A stretch of DNA of 64,000 nucleotides, taken from Phycisphaeraceae bacterium (GTDB lineage: Bacteria > Planctomycetota > Phycisphaerae > Phycisphaerales > UBA1924). Both the position numbers and the translations under genes were made by a program. The stretch spans positions 1-64,000 of the forward strand of contig JAHBXK010000009.1 of assembly GCA_019636535.1 (NCBI GenBank), in the 5' to 3' direction. Shown here in pieces: positions 42,154 to 51,443 of this stretch. Numbering within the stretch: the stretch's first letter is position 1; each line of letters begins with the position of its first letter. The notes under the pieces are model-generated. The model was not told the origin of the DNA, did not search any database, and saw only the letters and a program-made list of their open reading frames with translations.

Positions 42154-43896
42154 ATGGCCAAGTCGAGAAAGAAATTTGGTGAGATCCTCGTAGCGATGGG
42201 GGCGGTGACGCAGAAGCAGGTCGAGGACACGCTGATCAAGACCAAGGCGTCGGGCAAGCGCATCGGCGAGGCGCTGGTCGAGGCGGGTTTGATCAAGGAC
42301 GAACAGGTCGCCAAAGCGCTGGCGATGCAATGGGGGTTGGAGTATGTCGACCTCTTCGGCAGCAAGGCGACCGAACAGGTCGATCTGAAGTTGATTCCGG
42401 AAGATCTGGTAAAGAAGTACCAGATCCTGCCGCTCGGCAAGGTCAACGGCCGGCTTCAACTGGTCATCCACGATCCGACCGACCTTGAACTCGAGGACCT
42501 GCTCCGGTTCCGGCTGAACGCTGAGATCGAGAAGAAGGTCGCAGCGCGGAGCCAGATCAAATCATTCCTCGAGCAGGGTGCCGGGAAGACCGCAGCGCCG
42601 CTGGCGAAGATGGTCGAGGCCGGCGAGAGCCTGGTGAGCGAGTCGATCGACCGCTCGATCGACAAGTCGGTCGATAAGTCGATGGACAAGTCCATCGACA
42701 TCGCGGGCGAGGATGCGCCGATCGTTCGCCTGGTGTCGCGGATGCTGACCGAAGCCGTGAACATGCGAGCCAGCGACGTGCACATCGAACCGATGGCCGA
42801 TCGAGTCCGACTTCGGTACCGCATCGACGGCGCCTGCATGGAGCGCGACAACCTGCCGAAGCGCATGCAGAACGCGCTGCTGAGCCGCGTGAAACTGATG
42901 TCCGGTGTGAACATCGCCGAGCGCCGGGTTCCGCAGGACGGCCGCATCAAGTTGCCCATCGGCGAGAGCACCGTCGACTTCCGCGTGAGCGCGTGCCCGG
43001 CCTATCACGGCGAGAGCGTGGTGCTTCGTATTCTGCGGCCAGACTCTGTGAAAATCGGCCTGCAGAACATCGGTTTCGAGGAGGACAACCTCGCGGTCTT
43101 CAACCGCATCATCCGCAGGCCGAACGGCATCTTCCTTGTGACCGGCCCGACCGGCTCCGGCAAGACAACGACGCTCTACTCGGCGCTGGACATCCTGAAC
43201 CGGCCCGACAAGAAGATCATCACCGCGGAAGACCCCATCGAGTACAACTTCGAGGGGATCAACCAGTGCCAGGTGAACGACAAGATCGGGCTGACGTTCT
43301 CGTCGATCCTCCGAACGATGCTCCGCCAGGCGCCCAACATCATCCTGGTGGGCGAGATACGCGACCGTGAGGTGGCCGAGATCGCGATCCAGGCCGCGCT
43401 GACCGGCCACCTGGTCTTTTCCACGCTGCACACCAACGACGCGCCGAGCGCGATTACACGCCTGATCGACATGGGCGTCAAGCCGTTCCTGGTTGCCAGT
43501 TCGATCCAGGCGATCATGGGTCAGCGCCTGATCCGCGTGTTGTGCAAGGAGTGCAAGCAACTCGACCCAAACCCCGATCCCAAGCACCTCCACTTGGTCA
43601 ACATCACCCGCGAAGAAGCCCACGGCAAGGTGCATGGGCCGGTCGGATGCTCCGCCTGCAACAACCAGGGCTACCGCGGGCGGCAGGCGATTTTCGAACT
43701 CCTCACGATGAACTCGGAGATCCGCGAACTGGCCTTCAACCTGGCGCCGATCGGCGAGATCCGCCGGGCGGCGATCACCAACGGCATGCGCCCGCTGGTG
43801 GCCGACGGAAAGATCAAGATCCTCCGTGGCGTCACCACGCCCGAGGAAGTCGCCAAGATGGCCCAGGTCGAAGGGACCGCGGCCGCTGTAGCCTGA
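42154..43896 (+). CDS. pilB: PilB/GspE-type assembly ATPase 1
   Basis: A hexameric ATPase powering pilus or pseudopilus extension. The 580-aa protein begins with an MshEN-type N domain (KFGEILVAMGAVTQKQVEDTLIKTKASGKRIGEALVEAGLIKDEQVAKALAMQWGLEYVDL) and has a repeat-based Ser/Asp/Lys linker (residues about 164-183). The core ATPase part has ASDVHIEP, RIDGACME, a Walker A motif GPTGSGKTTT near residue 331, an Asp box ITAEDPIEYN, Walker B ILVGEIRDREVAEIAIQAALTGHLVFSTLHTNDAPSAITRL, and a tetracysteine zinc motif (CKECK ... CSACN). All are intact. It sits before pilT. PilB or GspE cannot be distinguished by sequence here. Confidence 0.93.
   Translation: MAKSRKKFGEILVAMGAVTQKQVEDTLIKTKASGKRIGEALVEAGLIKDEQVAKALAMQWGLEYVDLFGSKATEQVDLKLIPEDLVKKYQILPLGKVNGRLQLVIHDPTDLELEDLLRFRLNAEIEKKVAARSQIKSFLEQGAGKTAAPLAKMVEAGESLVSESIDRSIDKSVDKSMDKSIDIAGEDAPIVRLVSRMLTEAVNMRASDVHIEPMADRVRLRYRIDGACMERDNLPKRMQNALLSRVKLMSGVNIAERRVPQDGRIKLPIGESTVDFRVSACPAYHGESVVLRILRPDSVKIGLQNIGFEEDNLAVFNRIIRRPNGIFLVTGPTGSGKTTTLYSALDILNRPDKKIITAEDPIEYNFEGINQCQVNDKIGLTFSSILRTMLRQAPNIILVGEIRDREVAEIAIQAALTGHLVFSTLHTNDAPSAITRLIDMGVKPFLVASSIQAIMGQRLIRVLCKECKQLDPNPDPKHLHLVNITREEAHGKVHGPVGCSACNNQGYRGRQAIFELLTMNSEIRELAFNLAPIGEIRRAAITNGMRPLVADGKIKILRGVTTPEEVAKMAQVEGTAAAVA
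42643..42702. repeat. Five 12-base tandem repeats in pilB linker
   Basis: Five imperfect 12-base units (42643-42654, -42666, -42678, -42690, -42702) encode SIDR, SIDK, SVDK, SMDK, SIDI. The units lie in the linker between the N domain and the ATPase domain, where length change should be tolerated. Confidence 0.85.
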
Positions 43897-43945
43897 TCCC
43901 GCACGCTGTTTCTGCTGATTCCCGCCTCTCAAGAGACTCTCCGCC

Positions 43946-45076
43946 ATGTCCACGATGCAGATCGATCGCCTGCTCGATACCGTGATCAAACTGGGTGCGT
44001 CGGACCTTCACCTGACGGTGGGTCGGCCGCCGACACTCCGTCTCCACGGGCACCTGAGGAGTCTTCAGACCAAGGTGCTGGAGTCTGAAGACATGGTGTC
44101 GCTGATGAAGGCGATCACGCCCGAGCGATGCCAGCAGGAACTTCAGGAGAAGGGCGGTACCGACTTCGGATTCGCTTACGGCGATGCCGCCCGGTTCCGC
44201 GTCTCGGTCTTTCGGCAGCGTGCCGACATCGCGATCGTCTGCCGGCAGATTCCCAGCCGGCTGCTGACGTTCGAGCAGATCGGCCTGCCCGAAATCTGTC
44301 GGGAGCTGATCCGCCGCCCGAGAGGGTTGTTCCTCGTGACGGGGCCGACGGGTTCGGGCAAGACGACCTCGCTGGCGACGATGATCGACTACGTCAACAC
44401 ACATTTCGATCGGCACATCGTGACCATGGAAGATCCGATCGAGTACTACCACTTCCACAAGAAGTCGATCGTGAATCAGCGCGAGGTCGGGACGGACGTG
44501 CCGTCGTTCGCCGAGGCACTGCGTCGCGTGCTCCGAGCGGATCCGGACGTCATTCTGGTCGGCGAAATGCGTGACTTGGAAACGATCGAATCGGCCATCC
44601 GGGCCGCCGAGACCGGCCACTTGGTGTTTGCCACGCTGCACACAACCGGCGCGGCCAAGACGATCGACCGCGTGGTCGACGCCTTTCCGGTCACCCAGCA
44701 GAACCAGATCAGGGTGCAGTTGTCTACCTCGCTCATCTGCGTGCTCAGTCAGGCGCTGCTGCCGCGGATCGATCGGGAGGGTGTGGTAGCGGCGTACGAG
44801 TTCCTAGTGGTTACACCTGCCATCGCAAACCTGATCCGAGATAACAAGTCGTTCCGCATCGATTCGATGATCCAAACTGGCAAGAAGTTCGGCATGCAGT
44901 TGCTGGATGATCACCTCTGGTCGCTCTACACGCGCGGTGTTATCTCGGCTGAGGAGATGATCGACAAGGGTAAGGACCGAGGCCAATTGCGCGACAAGGT
45001 CCATAAGATGGGCAAGACGGTGGGGCGTGCCGAATACGATCTCGAAGATGACGACGCTGGTTCGGGCAAGTCTTAA
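43946..45076 (+). CDS. pilT: Type IV pilus retraction ATPase PilT
   Basis: PilT depolymerises pili for twitching or DNA uptake. The 376-aa protein starts with MQIDRLLDTVIKLGASDLHLTVGRPPTLRLHG (PilT opening), has Walker A GPTGSGKTTS near residue 133, Asp box ITMEDPIEYYHFHKKSIVNQREVG-like segment, Walker B DVILVGEMRDLETIESAIRAAETGHLVFATLHTTGAAKTIDRVVDAFP (the AIRAAETGHLV motif is diagnostic of PilT), and SLICVLSQALLPR. Length is typical. Its presence suggests a retractile pilus, not only type II secretion. No clear ribosome site. Confidence 0.94.
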   Translation: MSTMQIDRLLDTVIKLGASDLHLTVGRPPTLRLHGHLRSLQTKVLESEDMVSLMKAITPERCQQELQEKGGTDFGFAYGDAARFRVSVFRQRADIAIVCRQIPSRLLTFEQIGLPEICRELIRRPRGLFLVTGPTGSGKTTSLATMIDYVNTHFDRHIVTMEDPIEYYHFHKKSIVNQREVGTDVPSFAEALRRVLRADPDVILVGEMRDLETIESAIRAAETGHLVFATLHTTGAAKTIDRVVDAFPVTQQNQIRVQLSTSLICVLSQALLPRIDREGVVAAYEFLVVTPAIANLIRDNKSFRIDSMIQTGKKFGMQLLDDHLWSLYTRGVISAEEMIDKGKDRGQLRDKVHKMGKTVGRAEYDLEDDDAGSGKS

Positions 45077-45093
45077 CCATCAATATCGATACA

Positions 45094-45120
45094 AAATCAC
45101 ATTGTCGCAACGTGTGATTT
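45094..45120. other. Inverted repeat in AT-rich gap between pilT and second ATPase gene
   Basis: AAATCACA (45094-45101) pairs with TGTGATTT (45113-45120); within the loop TTG and CAA can pair as well. The 152-base gap is much more AT-rich than the surroundings. It may act as a terminator for pilT, or as an operator for the next gene cluster. Confidence 0.5.
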
Positions 45121-45228
45121 GGCCGGATCGGCGACGAATCGTTGGAACCGATGGTACATGTGGCACGATATCGGATGAAGGCCGACGACCCGGCCGTGCG
45201 CGGTCCGGGTAACCGGAGTGTTTGACTT

Positions 45229-46965
45229 ATGACCGTCGATCCCGCAGAACTGAAGGGGCGGAAACTCGGTCGGGTTTTGACCAAACTCGGGCGCGTGACG
45301 CGAGAGCGCGTGCATGAGGCCTTGGCGATTCAGAAGACCAGAAAGGTCCCGATCGGTCAGTTGCTGGTCGAGTTAGGGTACTGTACGCATCGGGATATCC
45401 AAGAGGCTCTCGCGGGCCAGGCCGGGATGGCGTACGTCGACCTCACCAAGATGACCGTTCCGGACGAGGTTCGAGACTCGATCGCGGCGGAAACGGTGCA
45501 GGCCTATCAGGTCGTGCCGATCGAATACAACCCCCGGTCGAAGCGGCTGAAAATCGCCATGAAGAGCGCGGACAACTTCCGCGCGGTGGACGACCTGCGG
45601 TTGCTCATGGGGTTCAACGTCGATGCGGTGGTGGCCGACCCCGCCGATGTCGATGCGTTGATCAAGAAGCACTACGCCAAGCAGGAGGCGGTGGCGGACG
45701 TGGTGTCGGCGCTGGCTTCGGACGAGAAATTCAAGGCGCTCGGTGCCCGCAGCGGCGCTTCGATCGATCTGGACGAACTCAAGGAAGCGTCCGAGGACAA
45801 CAAAGTCGTCAAACTTCTGAACTTGGTGCTGTTGCAGGCGATCAAGGACCGAGCGTCGGACATCCACTTCGAGCCGTTCGAGCGCGAGTTCAAGATGCGT
45901 TACCGCATCGACGGCGTTCTGTACGAGATGGTCCCGCCGCCGAAGCATCTCGGACCCGCGATCACAAGCCGCATCAAGGTCATGGCGAATCTGGATATCG
46001 CCGAGCGACGGCTCCCGCAGGACGGCCGCATCGAACTGACGGTCGGCGGCACGCCGATTGATCTTCGCGTCAGTGTTCTTCCGACGATGCACGGCGAGAG
46101 CGTCGTCATGCGTGTTCTGGACAGGAGCAACGTCCAGCTCGCGCTCGATCGCGTCGGACTTCGGCCGGACGATTACGAGCTGTTCAGCCGGTTGATCAAC
46201 AAGCCGAACGGCATCGTGATCGTGACGGGCCCAACCGGGTCGGGCAAGACGACGACGCTGTACGCGGCGCTTCAATCGCTCAACGACATCGAGACCAAGA
46301 TCCTCACGGCCGAGGATCCGGTCGAGTACGACATCGACGGCCTGTGCCAGTGCCAGGTGAACGCCGACGTCGAACTGACGTTCGCGCGGTGCCTCAGGAG
46401 CTTCCTTCGTCAAGATCCGGACATCATCCTCGTCGGCGAGATCCGCGACCTGGAAACGGGCATCATCGCGATCCAGGCCGCGCTCACCGGCCACCTCGTG
46501 CTGAGCACGCTGCACACCAACGACGCTCCGAGTTCGATTCTCCGCCTGCTGGACCTGGGCGTGGAGCCGTTCCTGTTGACAGCGACGATTGAAGGGATTG
46601 TGGCGCAGCGACTGGTGCGGACGATCTGTCCCAAGTGCAAGGAGCAGTACGAGCCGCGAGAAGAGGAGTTGATGGAACTGGGTTTGCTCCCCGAGGACAT
46701 CGGCGGGCGGAAGCTCTTTCGCGGCAAGGGGTGCGACAACTGCCTCGGATCGGGGTATCGCGGCCGCATGGCCATCTTCGAGATCATGGCCATGAGCGAC
46801 GAACTCCGCGACATGGTGATGAAGCGAGCCTCGACGAACGTGATCCGCGATCACGCGCGTCGGTATGGCATGCGAACGCTTCGCGAGTCGGGATTGCTCG
46901 CGATTTACGAGGGTCAGACGACGATCGACGAGGTCGTGCGAGAGACGATCGCGGAGGAGTCGTGA
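45229..46965 (+). CDS. gspE: PilB/GspE-type assembly ATPase 2
   Basis: A second ATPase of the same class, 578 aa. N domain: LGRVLTKLGRVTRERVHEALAIQKTRKVPIGQLLVELGYCTHRDIQEALAGQAGMAYVDL. ATPase core: ASDIHFEPFEREFKMRYRIDGVLYEM, a Walker A GPTGSGKTTT near residue 334, ILTAEDPVEYDIDG, ILVGEIRDLETGIIAIQAALTGHLVLSTLHTNDAPSSILRL, and CPKCK ... CDNCLGSGYRGR as zinc tetracysteine motif. It differs enough from the first ATPase to be a separate paralogue rather than a recent duplicate. Followed closely by the gspF and pseudopilin genes, so it is the better candidate for the secretion ATPase of that set. Confidence 0.93.
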   Translation: MTVDPAELKGRKLGRVLTKLGRVTRERVHEALAIQKTRKVPIGQLLVELGYCTHRDIQEALAGQAGMAYVDLTKMTVPDEVRDSIAAETVQAYQVVPIEYNPRSKRLKIAMKSADNFRAVDDLRLLMGFNVDAVVADPADVDALIKKHYAKQEAVADVVSALASDEKFKALGARSGASIDLDELKEASEDNKVVKLLNLVLLQAIKDRASDIHFEPFEREFKMRYRIDGVLYEMVPPPKHLGPAITSRIKVMANLDIAERRLPQDGRIELTVGGTPIDLRVSVLPTMHGESVVMRVLDRSNVQLALDRVGLRPDDYELFSRLINKPNGIVIVTGPTGSGKTTTLYAALQSLNDIETKILTAEDPVEYDIDGLCQCQVNADVELTFARCLRSFLRQDPDIILVGEIRDLETGIIAIQAALTGHLVLSTLHTNDAPSSILRLLDLGVEPFLLTATIEGIVAQRLVRTICPKCKEQYEPREEELMELGLLPEDIGGRKLFRGKGCDNCLGSGYRGRMAIFEIMAMSDELRDMVMKRASTNVIRDHARRYGMRTLRESGLLAIYEGQTTIDEVVRETIAEES

Positions 46966-47066
46966 TCGGAGGTCCGGGCCGCATGGTCGCGGGCCGACTG
47001 TTCGGATGATGGGGGTGGATTGGCGCGTTGCATCATCGCGGCCATGTCGCCGCTCGGAGATTGACG

Positions 47067-48350
47067 ATGGCAACCTTTATGTACGAAGCCTTGAACGCCG
47101 CGGGCAAGCCCCAAAAGGGCACAATCGAGGCGACGACGACAGAGGAAGCGATCCAGCGGATCAAGGGGCAGGGATACTTTCCGACGTCGGTGCGCGAACA
47201 GAAGGGCAAGAAGGCGGAAGGCCCGGCCGAGGGTGACGCAAAGCCCAAGAAGAAGAAAGAGCTGAGTTTCAGCATCGGCGGCGTGAGCCCGAAGCACCTG
47301 ACGCTGTTCACTCGTCAGTTGTCGACGCTTCAGGACGCGGGTCTGCCGCTGCTGCGGTCGTTGCAGATTCTCGAGGGCCAACAGAAGCCCGGCAAGCTCA
47401 AGAGCGTGCTGCAAGAGGTGTGCGATGACGTCGAGGGCGGCTCGAGCCTGTCGGAGGCGATGGCCAAGCACCCCAAGGCGTTCAACCGTCTGTACACGAA
47501 GATGGTGGCGGCCGGCGAGATCGGCGGCGTGCTGGACATCATCCTTCAGCGGCTAAGCGAGTTCATGGAAAAGGCACAGAGCCTGAAGCGCAAGATCAAG
47601 GCCGCGATGCTCTACCCGGTTGCGGTCATCATCATCGCGTCGGCGATCGTGACGCTGATCATGGTGTTCATCGTTCCGAAGTTTCAGGAGATCTTCCGCG
47701 ACTTCGGCGTGCAGTTGCCCTTGCTGACCCGCACGCTCATCGGGACGTCGTCTTGGATCGCGGGCAACAACATCGGTCAGCAGGTTCCGGGTTGGGTGTT
47801 CATCGTGGTTTCGCCCCTGGCGATCTGGGGATTCGTCAAACTGACGCGCAAGGCCAAGCCGGGCCGCGCAGCGCTCGACACGATTCTGCTTTGGACTCCG
47901 CTGTTCGGCCGGCTTACGCGCAAGAGCGTGACGGCGCGGTTCACGCGGACACTGGGGACGCTGATCAGCGCGGGTGTGCCGATCCTCGAGGCGGTGTTGA
48001 TCACGCGGGACACCTCGGGCAACTACGTGTTCGAGCAGGCGTTGACGAAGGTGCACGACTCGATCCGCGAAGGCGAGACGTTCGCCGGTCCGCTGCGCGA
48101 GTCGAAGGTGTGCGACGCGATCGTGGTGAACATGATCGACGTCGGCGAAGAGACGGGCGACATGGATTCGATGCTGATGAAGATCGCCGACAACTACGAC
48201 GAGGAAGTCGACGTTGAAGTCGCCGGCCTGATCAAACTGATCGAGCCGATGCTGATCGTGTTCCTGGGCGTGGTGATCGGCGGCATCGTGATCGCGATGT
48301 TCCTGCCGCTGGTGGCCATGATCGAGTCCCTGCAGGGCGGAGGCGTGTGA
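47067..48350 (+). CDS. gspF: GspF/PilC inner-membrane platform protein
   Basis: A 427-aa polytopic protein of the type II secretion/type IV pilus F family. N terminus MATFMYEALNAAGKPQKGTIEATTTEEAIQRIKGQGYFPTSVRE is diagnostic. Two T2SF domains follow: LTLFTRQLSTLQDAGLPLLRSLQIL with GGSSLSEAMAKHPKAFNRLYTKMVAAGEIGGVLDIILQRLSEFMEK, and the second copy FTRTLGTLISAGVPILEAVLITRDTSGN with VVNMIDVGEETGDMDSMLMKIADNYDEEVD. Three membrane segments (about 188-210, 235-255 and 400-425). The ATG at 47067 is preceded by GGAG. An in-frame TTG at 47028 is less likely. The stop overlaps the next start (TGATG). Confidence 0.95.
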   Translation: MATFMYEALNAAGKPQKGTIEATTTEEAIQRIKGQGYFPTSVREQKGKKAEGPAEGDAKPKKKKELSFSIGGVSPKHLTLFTRQLSTLQDAGLPLLRSLQILEGQQKPGKLKSVLQEVCDDVEGGSSLSEAMAKHPKAFNRLYTKMVAAGEIGGVLDIILQRLSEFMEKAQSLKRKIKAAMLYPVAVIIIASAIVTLIMVFIVPKFQEIFRDFGVQLPLLTRTLIGTSSWIAGNNIGQQVPGWVFIVVSPLAIWGFVKLTRKAKPGRAALDTILLWTPLFGRLTRKSVTARFTRTLGTLISAGVPILEAVLITRDTSGNYVFEQALTKVHDSIREGETFAGPLRESKVCDAIVVNMIDVGEETGDMDSMLMKIADNYDEEVDVEVAGLIKLIEPMLIVFLGVVIGGIVIAMFLPLVAMIESLQGGGV

Positions 48351-49162
48351 TGCGAACGGTCGCGGCGAGGTCCGGGTCGACCACGGGCGCATCGCGACGG
48401 GCGTTCACGCTCGTCGAGGCGGCGCTGGTGGTCATCATCATCGCGGTTCTCGCGGCGATCCTGCTCGTGGCCGTGCGTGCAGCGATGCTCGAGGCACGCC
48501 GGCGCGGCGAACAGCAGTTGCTGACGAGCCTGCAGTTGCAGATCGTGCACTTCAAGGAGTCACACGGATTCGTTCCGCCGCTCGTGCGCGACGCTGCGCC
48601 GGGTCCGGTGACCGCTCAGAACGAGGTGCTTGTCCACTCGCCAGCAGACCTGCGCAACTTGAACTTGGATCGATTCAGCGTTTTTACGTTGCCGTACTTC
48701 CTGCTCGGCGCGCTGCCCGCAACCGTGGACGGGATCGACGGGTTCGGGTACACCAAGCCGCTGCCACCGATCGAGCGGGCGAGCGGGCAGTGGGTCGGGC
48801 CGTTCTCACGTCGCGGCGCGAAGTTTGAGGCTCTGGCCGACGTGACTCGCGACCGCAACCGCATCCGGCGCGACTCCGACACGCAGATCCAGCTGCTCGA
48901 TCGCTGGAACCGTCCGATCCGCTACTACCGATGGGAGAACACCTACTTCACCAGTGGGCCACGCGAAGGCGAAGTTCAGAGTTGGGGCATCCCAAAGGAC
49001 CTGTGGCCTCGCGATATTTTCGATGGTGGCGGTTCCGATGAAGAAAAGGCCGCTGCCACCGCCGCTCGGATCCCGCAGATTCGTAGCGCGTCTTATGCCA
49101 TTCTGAGTCTCGGTGCAGATGGCGTGTTGTCCAAGGACGACCTCGTGGAGTACGAACGATGA
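48350..49162 (+). CDS. Pseudopilin, GspG-like
   Basis: A 270-aa protein with a prepilin leader and cleavage site RRA-FTLVE followed by a hydrophobic helix (ALVVIIIAVLAAILLVAV), glutamate at +5 as required. Residues after that contain a Tyr/Asn/Asp-rich beta part (PLPPIERASGQWVGPFS, DTQIQLLDRWNRPIRYYRWEN, SYAILSLGADGVLSKDDL). The last section, 'DrWg.pi.Y' and 'sy.i.S.GaDG..gt.DD', is typical for GspG. At 270 aa it is longer than the classical 140. Coupled to gspF and to the next gene. Confidence 0.85.
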   Translation: MRTVAARSGSTTGASRRAFTLVEAALVVIIIAVLAAILLVAVRAAMLEARRRGEQQLLTSLQLQIVHFKESHGFVPPLVRDAAPGPVTAQNEVLVHSPADLRNLNLDRFSVFTLPYFLLGALPATVDGIDGFGYTKPLPPIERASGQWVGPFSRRGAKFEALADVTRDRNRIRRDSDTQIQLLDRWNRPIRYYRWENTYFTSGPREGEVQSWGIPKDLWPRDIFDGGGSDEEKAAATAARIPQIRSASYAILSLGADGVLSKDDLVEYER

Positions 49163-50316
49163 GCACCGAATTCGCACATCGCCGTCGAGCGCCGGGCCTG
49201 TTTCCTGCCGCGGCGTTCACCGTGGTCGAGATGCTCGTGGTGATCGCGATCATCACCATCCTGCTGCTCGTGACGGTGCCGAGCTTCAACGCGATGATGT
49301 ACTCGTCGGAGCAGTCTCTGAGCGAGAACCAGGTTCGTTCGGCCGCCCGTGCCGCCCGCGACGTGGCCTTGCGATCGCCCGCGGGCCGCGATTCGGCGCT
49401 GGTGTTCATCTACGAACCCACGACGCAGCGCACGGTGCTGACGACCTACGTGAAGGTTGGAACGTTGCGCGACGCCGACCCGGCCGCGCCGAACGACCCC
49501 AACCGCTTCGAGCAACGGGACGTGTTCGTGCCGGCACGCGACGCGGCGCCGATCACACTGCCCAGAGGCTGGATGGTGCGTGGTCTGGTTGCACCGGGGT
49601 TCATCGACACAATCGGCAACCGCGACGCGTGGTACGCCGGCGGACGGTACCAAGCGCAGAACAGCAACTGGGTCTTTCCGGAGACCGGCTTCTTTGATCC
49701 GTCGGTGGCCGACGCGGGGCAGAATCGCCACACCTACATCGTGCGGTTCGAGGCGGGCACCGGGCTCGTTCGCTCGGGTTCATCCGACGCAGTTCTCTTG
49801 TACATGCCATCTCCCGATTCGACTTGGCGGAACTCGGTCGCAACGGGCCAGACGCGGGACGTGGTTCTGAAGCGTGCCGACGACGCCGAGGCGTACGTGC
49901 AGCGGGTGCTCGGTCTCGGTCCCTCGTTGACGGGTGGGAACGTGACGGAGTTGAACACGCTCAAACGCCGGTTGCTCGGTCGAGAGAGCACGGACATGGT
50001 GCTCGCCCGGCCGGTGAGCGCACTGGCCGTGTACGACGAGAGTCGTCTCGCCGCGGCCTTCAACAGCAGCGTGAATCGCGTCTCGGGGTCGGTCTATCGA
50101 CCCCCGACATACATCGACGCCTCGATCGGCATCGCAGCGGCGAGTCCGCAGTTGCTCGACGGGGTGGAGCAGGCCTCGATCAATCGTTGGATTCAGGGCG
50201 ACACCGACCTGAACAGCAGCATCTCGACCGCTCAGGGCGCCGACCGGCCAGAGGCCAGGATCTTCACCATCGACCGTTACACCGGCTCCCTGCGGGCCGT
50301 GGAGGTGCAGCCGTGA
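49159..50316 (+). CDS. Pseudopilin, GspH-like
   Basis: A 385-aa protein with a prepilin cleavage segment AAA-FTVVE and a hydrophobic helix (MLVVIAIITILLLVTVPSF). The start of the globular part, SLSENQVRSAARAARDVALRSPAGRDSALVFIY, fits GspH/FimT minor pilins ('l...l..A...Ar..Ai....'). The rest is variable and unusually long (family about 170). It starts with ATG overlapping the preceding stop (ATGA). Confidence 0.8.
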   Translation: MSTEFAHRRRAPGLFPAAAFTVVEMLVVIAIITILLLVTVPSFNAMMYSSEQSLSENQVRSAARAARDVALRSPAGRDSALVFIYEPTTQRTVLTTYVKVGTLRDADPAAPNDPNRFEQRDVFVPARDAAPITLPRGWMVRGLVAPGFIDTIGNRDAWYAGGRYQAQNSNWVFPETGFFDPSVADAGQNRHTYIVRFEAGTGLVRSGSSDAVLLYMPSPDSTWRNSVATGQTRDVVLKRADDAEAYVQRVLGLGPSLTGGNVTELNTLKRRLLGRESTDMVLARPVSALAVYDESRLAAAFNSSVNRVSGSVYRPPTYIDASIGIAAASPQLLDGVEQASINRWIQGDTDLNSSISTAQGADRPEARIFTIDRYTGSLRAVEVQP

Positions 50317-51443
50317 AACGGCTCGCGTCCATTCACGTTCGTTGCCCGGGTTCGTCGCTGGCGGTTGCCCGGCGGGGCTTCTCGCTGATCGAACTGCTCG
50401 TGGCGATCATCATCCTCGGGCTGGGCTTGCTCGGTCTGGCGGCGCTGTTCCCGGTCGTCATCCGCGAGCAGCGCATCGGCACCGACAACGTCTTGGGCGT
50501 GACGGTGTCGAACTCGGCACGCGCGAAGTTGGGGTCGACACAGTGGGAACGCGGGTGTGCGGAGTGGTCACCGACCGCTCCCGAGGCCTTGCCTTCCTCG
50601 TGGTCGATGCTTCGTGATTCACCGTTCGGGCTCGCGCAGGGGGCCAGGTCGAACGGACCGGGCGAAGCGCCCGCCGGCCCGGGCCAGCAGTGGGAACTGG
50701 GCGAGTGGTGGATTCCGGAGATCACCGACAGCTTCGGTGTGTGGTCGGTCGGCACGACGCTGATCGGCGATCCGCGGATCAACAACCGCCGGTGCGGTGT
50801 GCCGTTGGCGGCGCGGCTGTATCCGGGTGAGGGCGACCCGCAGATGGTGTGGGACTTCGCCGTGCAGCGCATCTCGGACTTCGATTTCTCGACCGGACCG
50901 TTGAGCGATCGGCTTCGAGCGGCGATCTTCGTTCGTCGGGTCGACCCGCGCATCCGCACCGGGTCGTACTCGCTGCGCGAGGTGTTGCTCGATCCGAACG
51001 GCACGCTGCCCTTTGCTGATCGGCGATTCCCGGTCGGTGCCGACAACGACAACGTGCCGACGCTCGACGGGACGAACGGCTCGAACGGTCTGCGCTACGC
51101 GAACCTGATGGTCGCACGCTTTCGCACGGACTTTCAGATCCGGGTCGGGCAAGCGGGCGCCGACATCAACCGTCTGACGGGTGTCAACCTCACCACGCCG
51201 GTCGGCAGGCTGATGGCCCAGTTGGGCCAGAAGTTCGTTGACAATCTCGGCAACATCTACACGGTGGTGGAGATCGAGCGTCCCACCACCGGCGGTGATC
51301 TGGTAACCCTGCGGATCAGCCCGGGTTTGCCCGCCGCTGCGCTTCGGCAGCCGGCGGGCGTTTCGGGCCGAACGAACCTGCAGCAGTTGCTCTTCTCGCC
51401 GCAGGTTCCCGCGGCGGTCGTGCTTACGGAGATCACCCCATGA
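50313..51443 (+). CDS. Pseudopilin, GspI/PilV-like
   Basis: A 376-aa protein starting at GTG 50313 (overlapping the previous stop, GTGA). Cleavage segment RRG-FSLIE, helix LLVAIIILGLGLLGLAALFPVVI, the pattern of PilV/GspI ('GfsLiEvlvAlvil.lgllgl..l'). The globular part contains no known enzyme motifs. A longer open frame from 49824 runs inside the preceding gene and is rejected. Longer than a typical GspI (about 125 aa). Confidence 0.8.
   Translation: MKRLASIHVRCPGSSLAVARRGFSLIELLVAIIILGLGLLGLAALFPVVIREQRIGTDNVLGVTVSNSARAKLGSTQWERGCAEWSPTAPEALPSSWSMLRDSPFGLAQGARSNGPGEAPAGPGQQWELGEWWIPEITDSFGVWSVGTTLIGDPRINNRRCGVPLAARLYPGEGDPQMVWDFAVQRISDFDFSTGPLSDRLRAAIFVRRVDPRIRTGSYSLREVLLDPNGTLPFADRRFPVGADNDNVPTLDGTNGSNGLRYANLMVARFRTDFQIRVGQAGADINRLTGVNLTTPVGRLMAQLGQKFVDNLGNIYTVVEIERPTTGGDLVTLRISPGLPAAALRQPAGVSGRTNLQQLLFSPQVPAAVVLTEITP

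Noticed and set aside
41952-42446. Longer N-terminal part of coaB reaching into pilB
   Set aside because: It is antisense to the pilB N domain and lacks the CoaC flavoprotein motifs expected if it were CoaBC.
49824-50312. Longer start for the GspI-like pseudopilin
   Set aside because: It would lie in another frame inside the previous gene; the prepilin leader must be near the N terminus.
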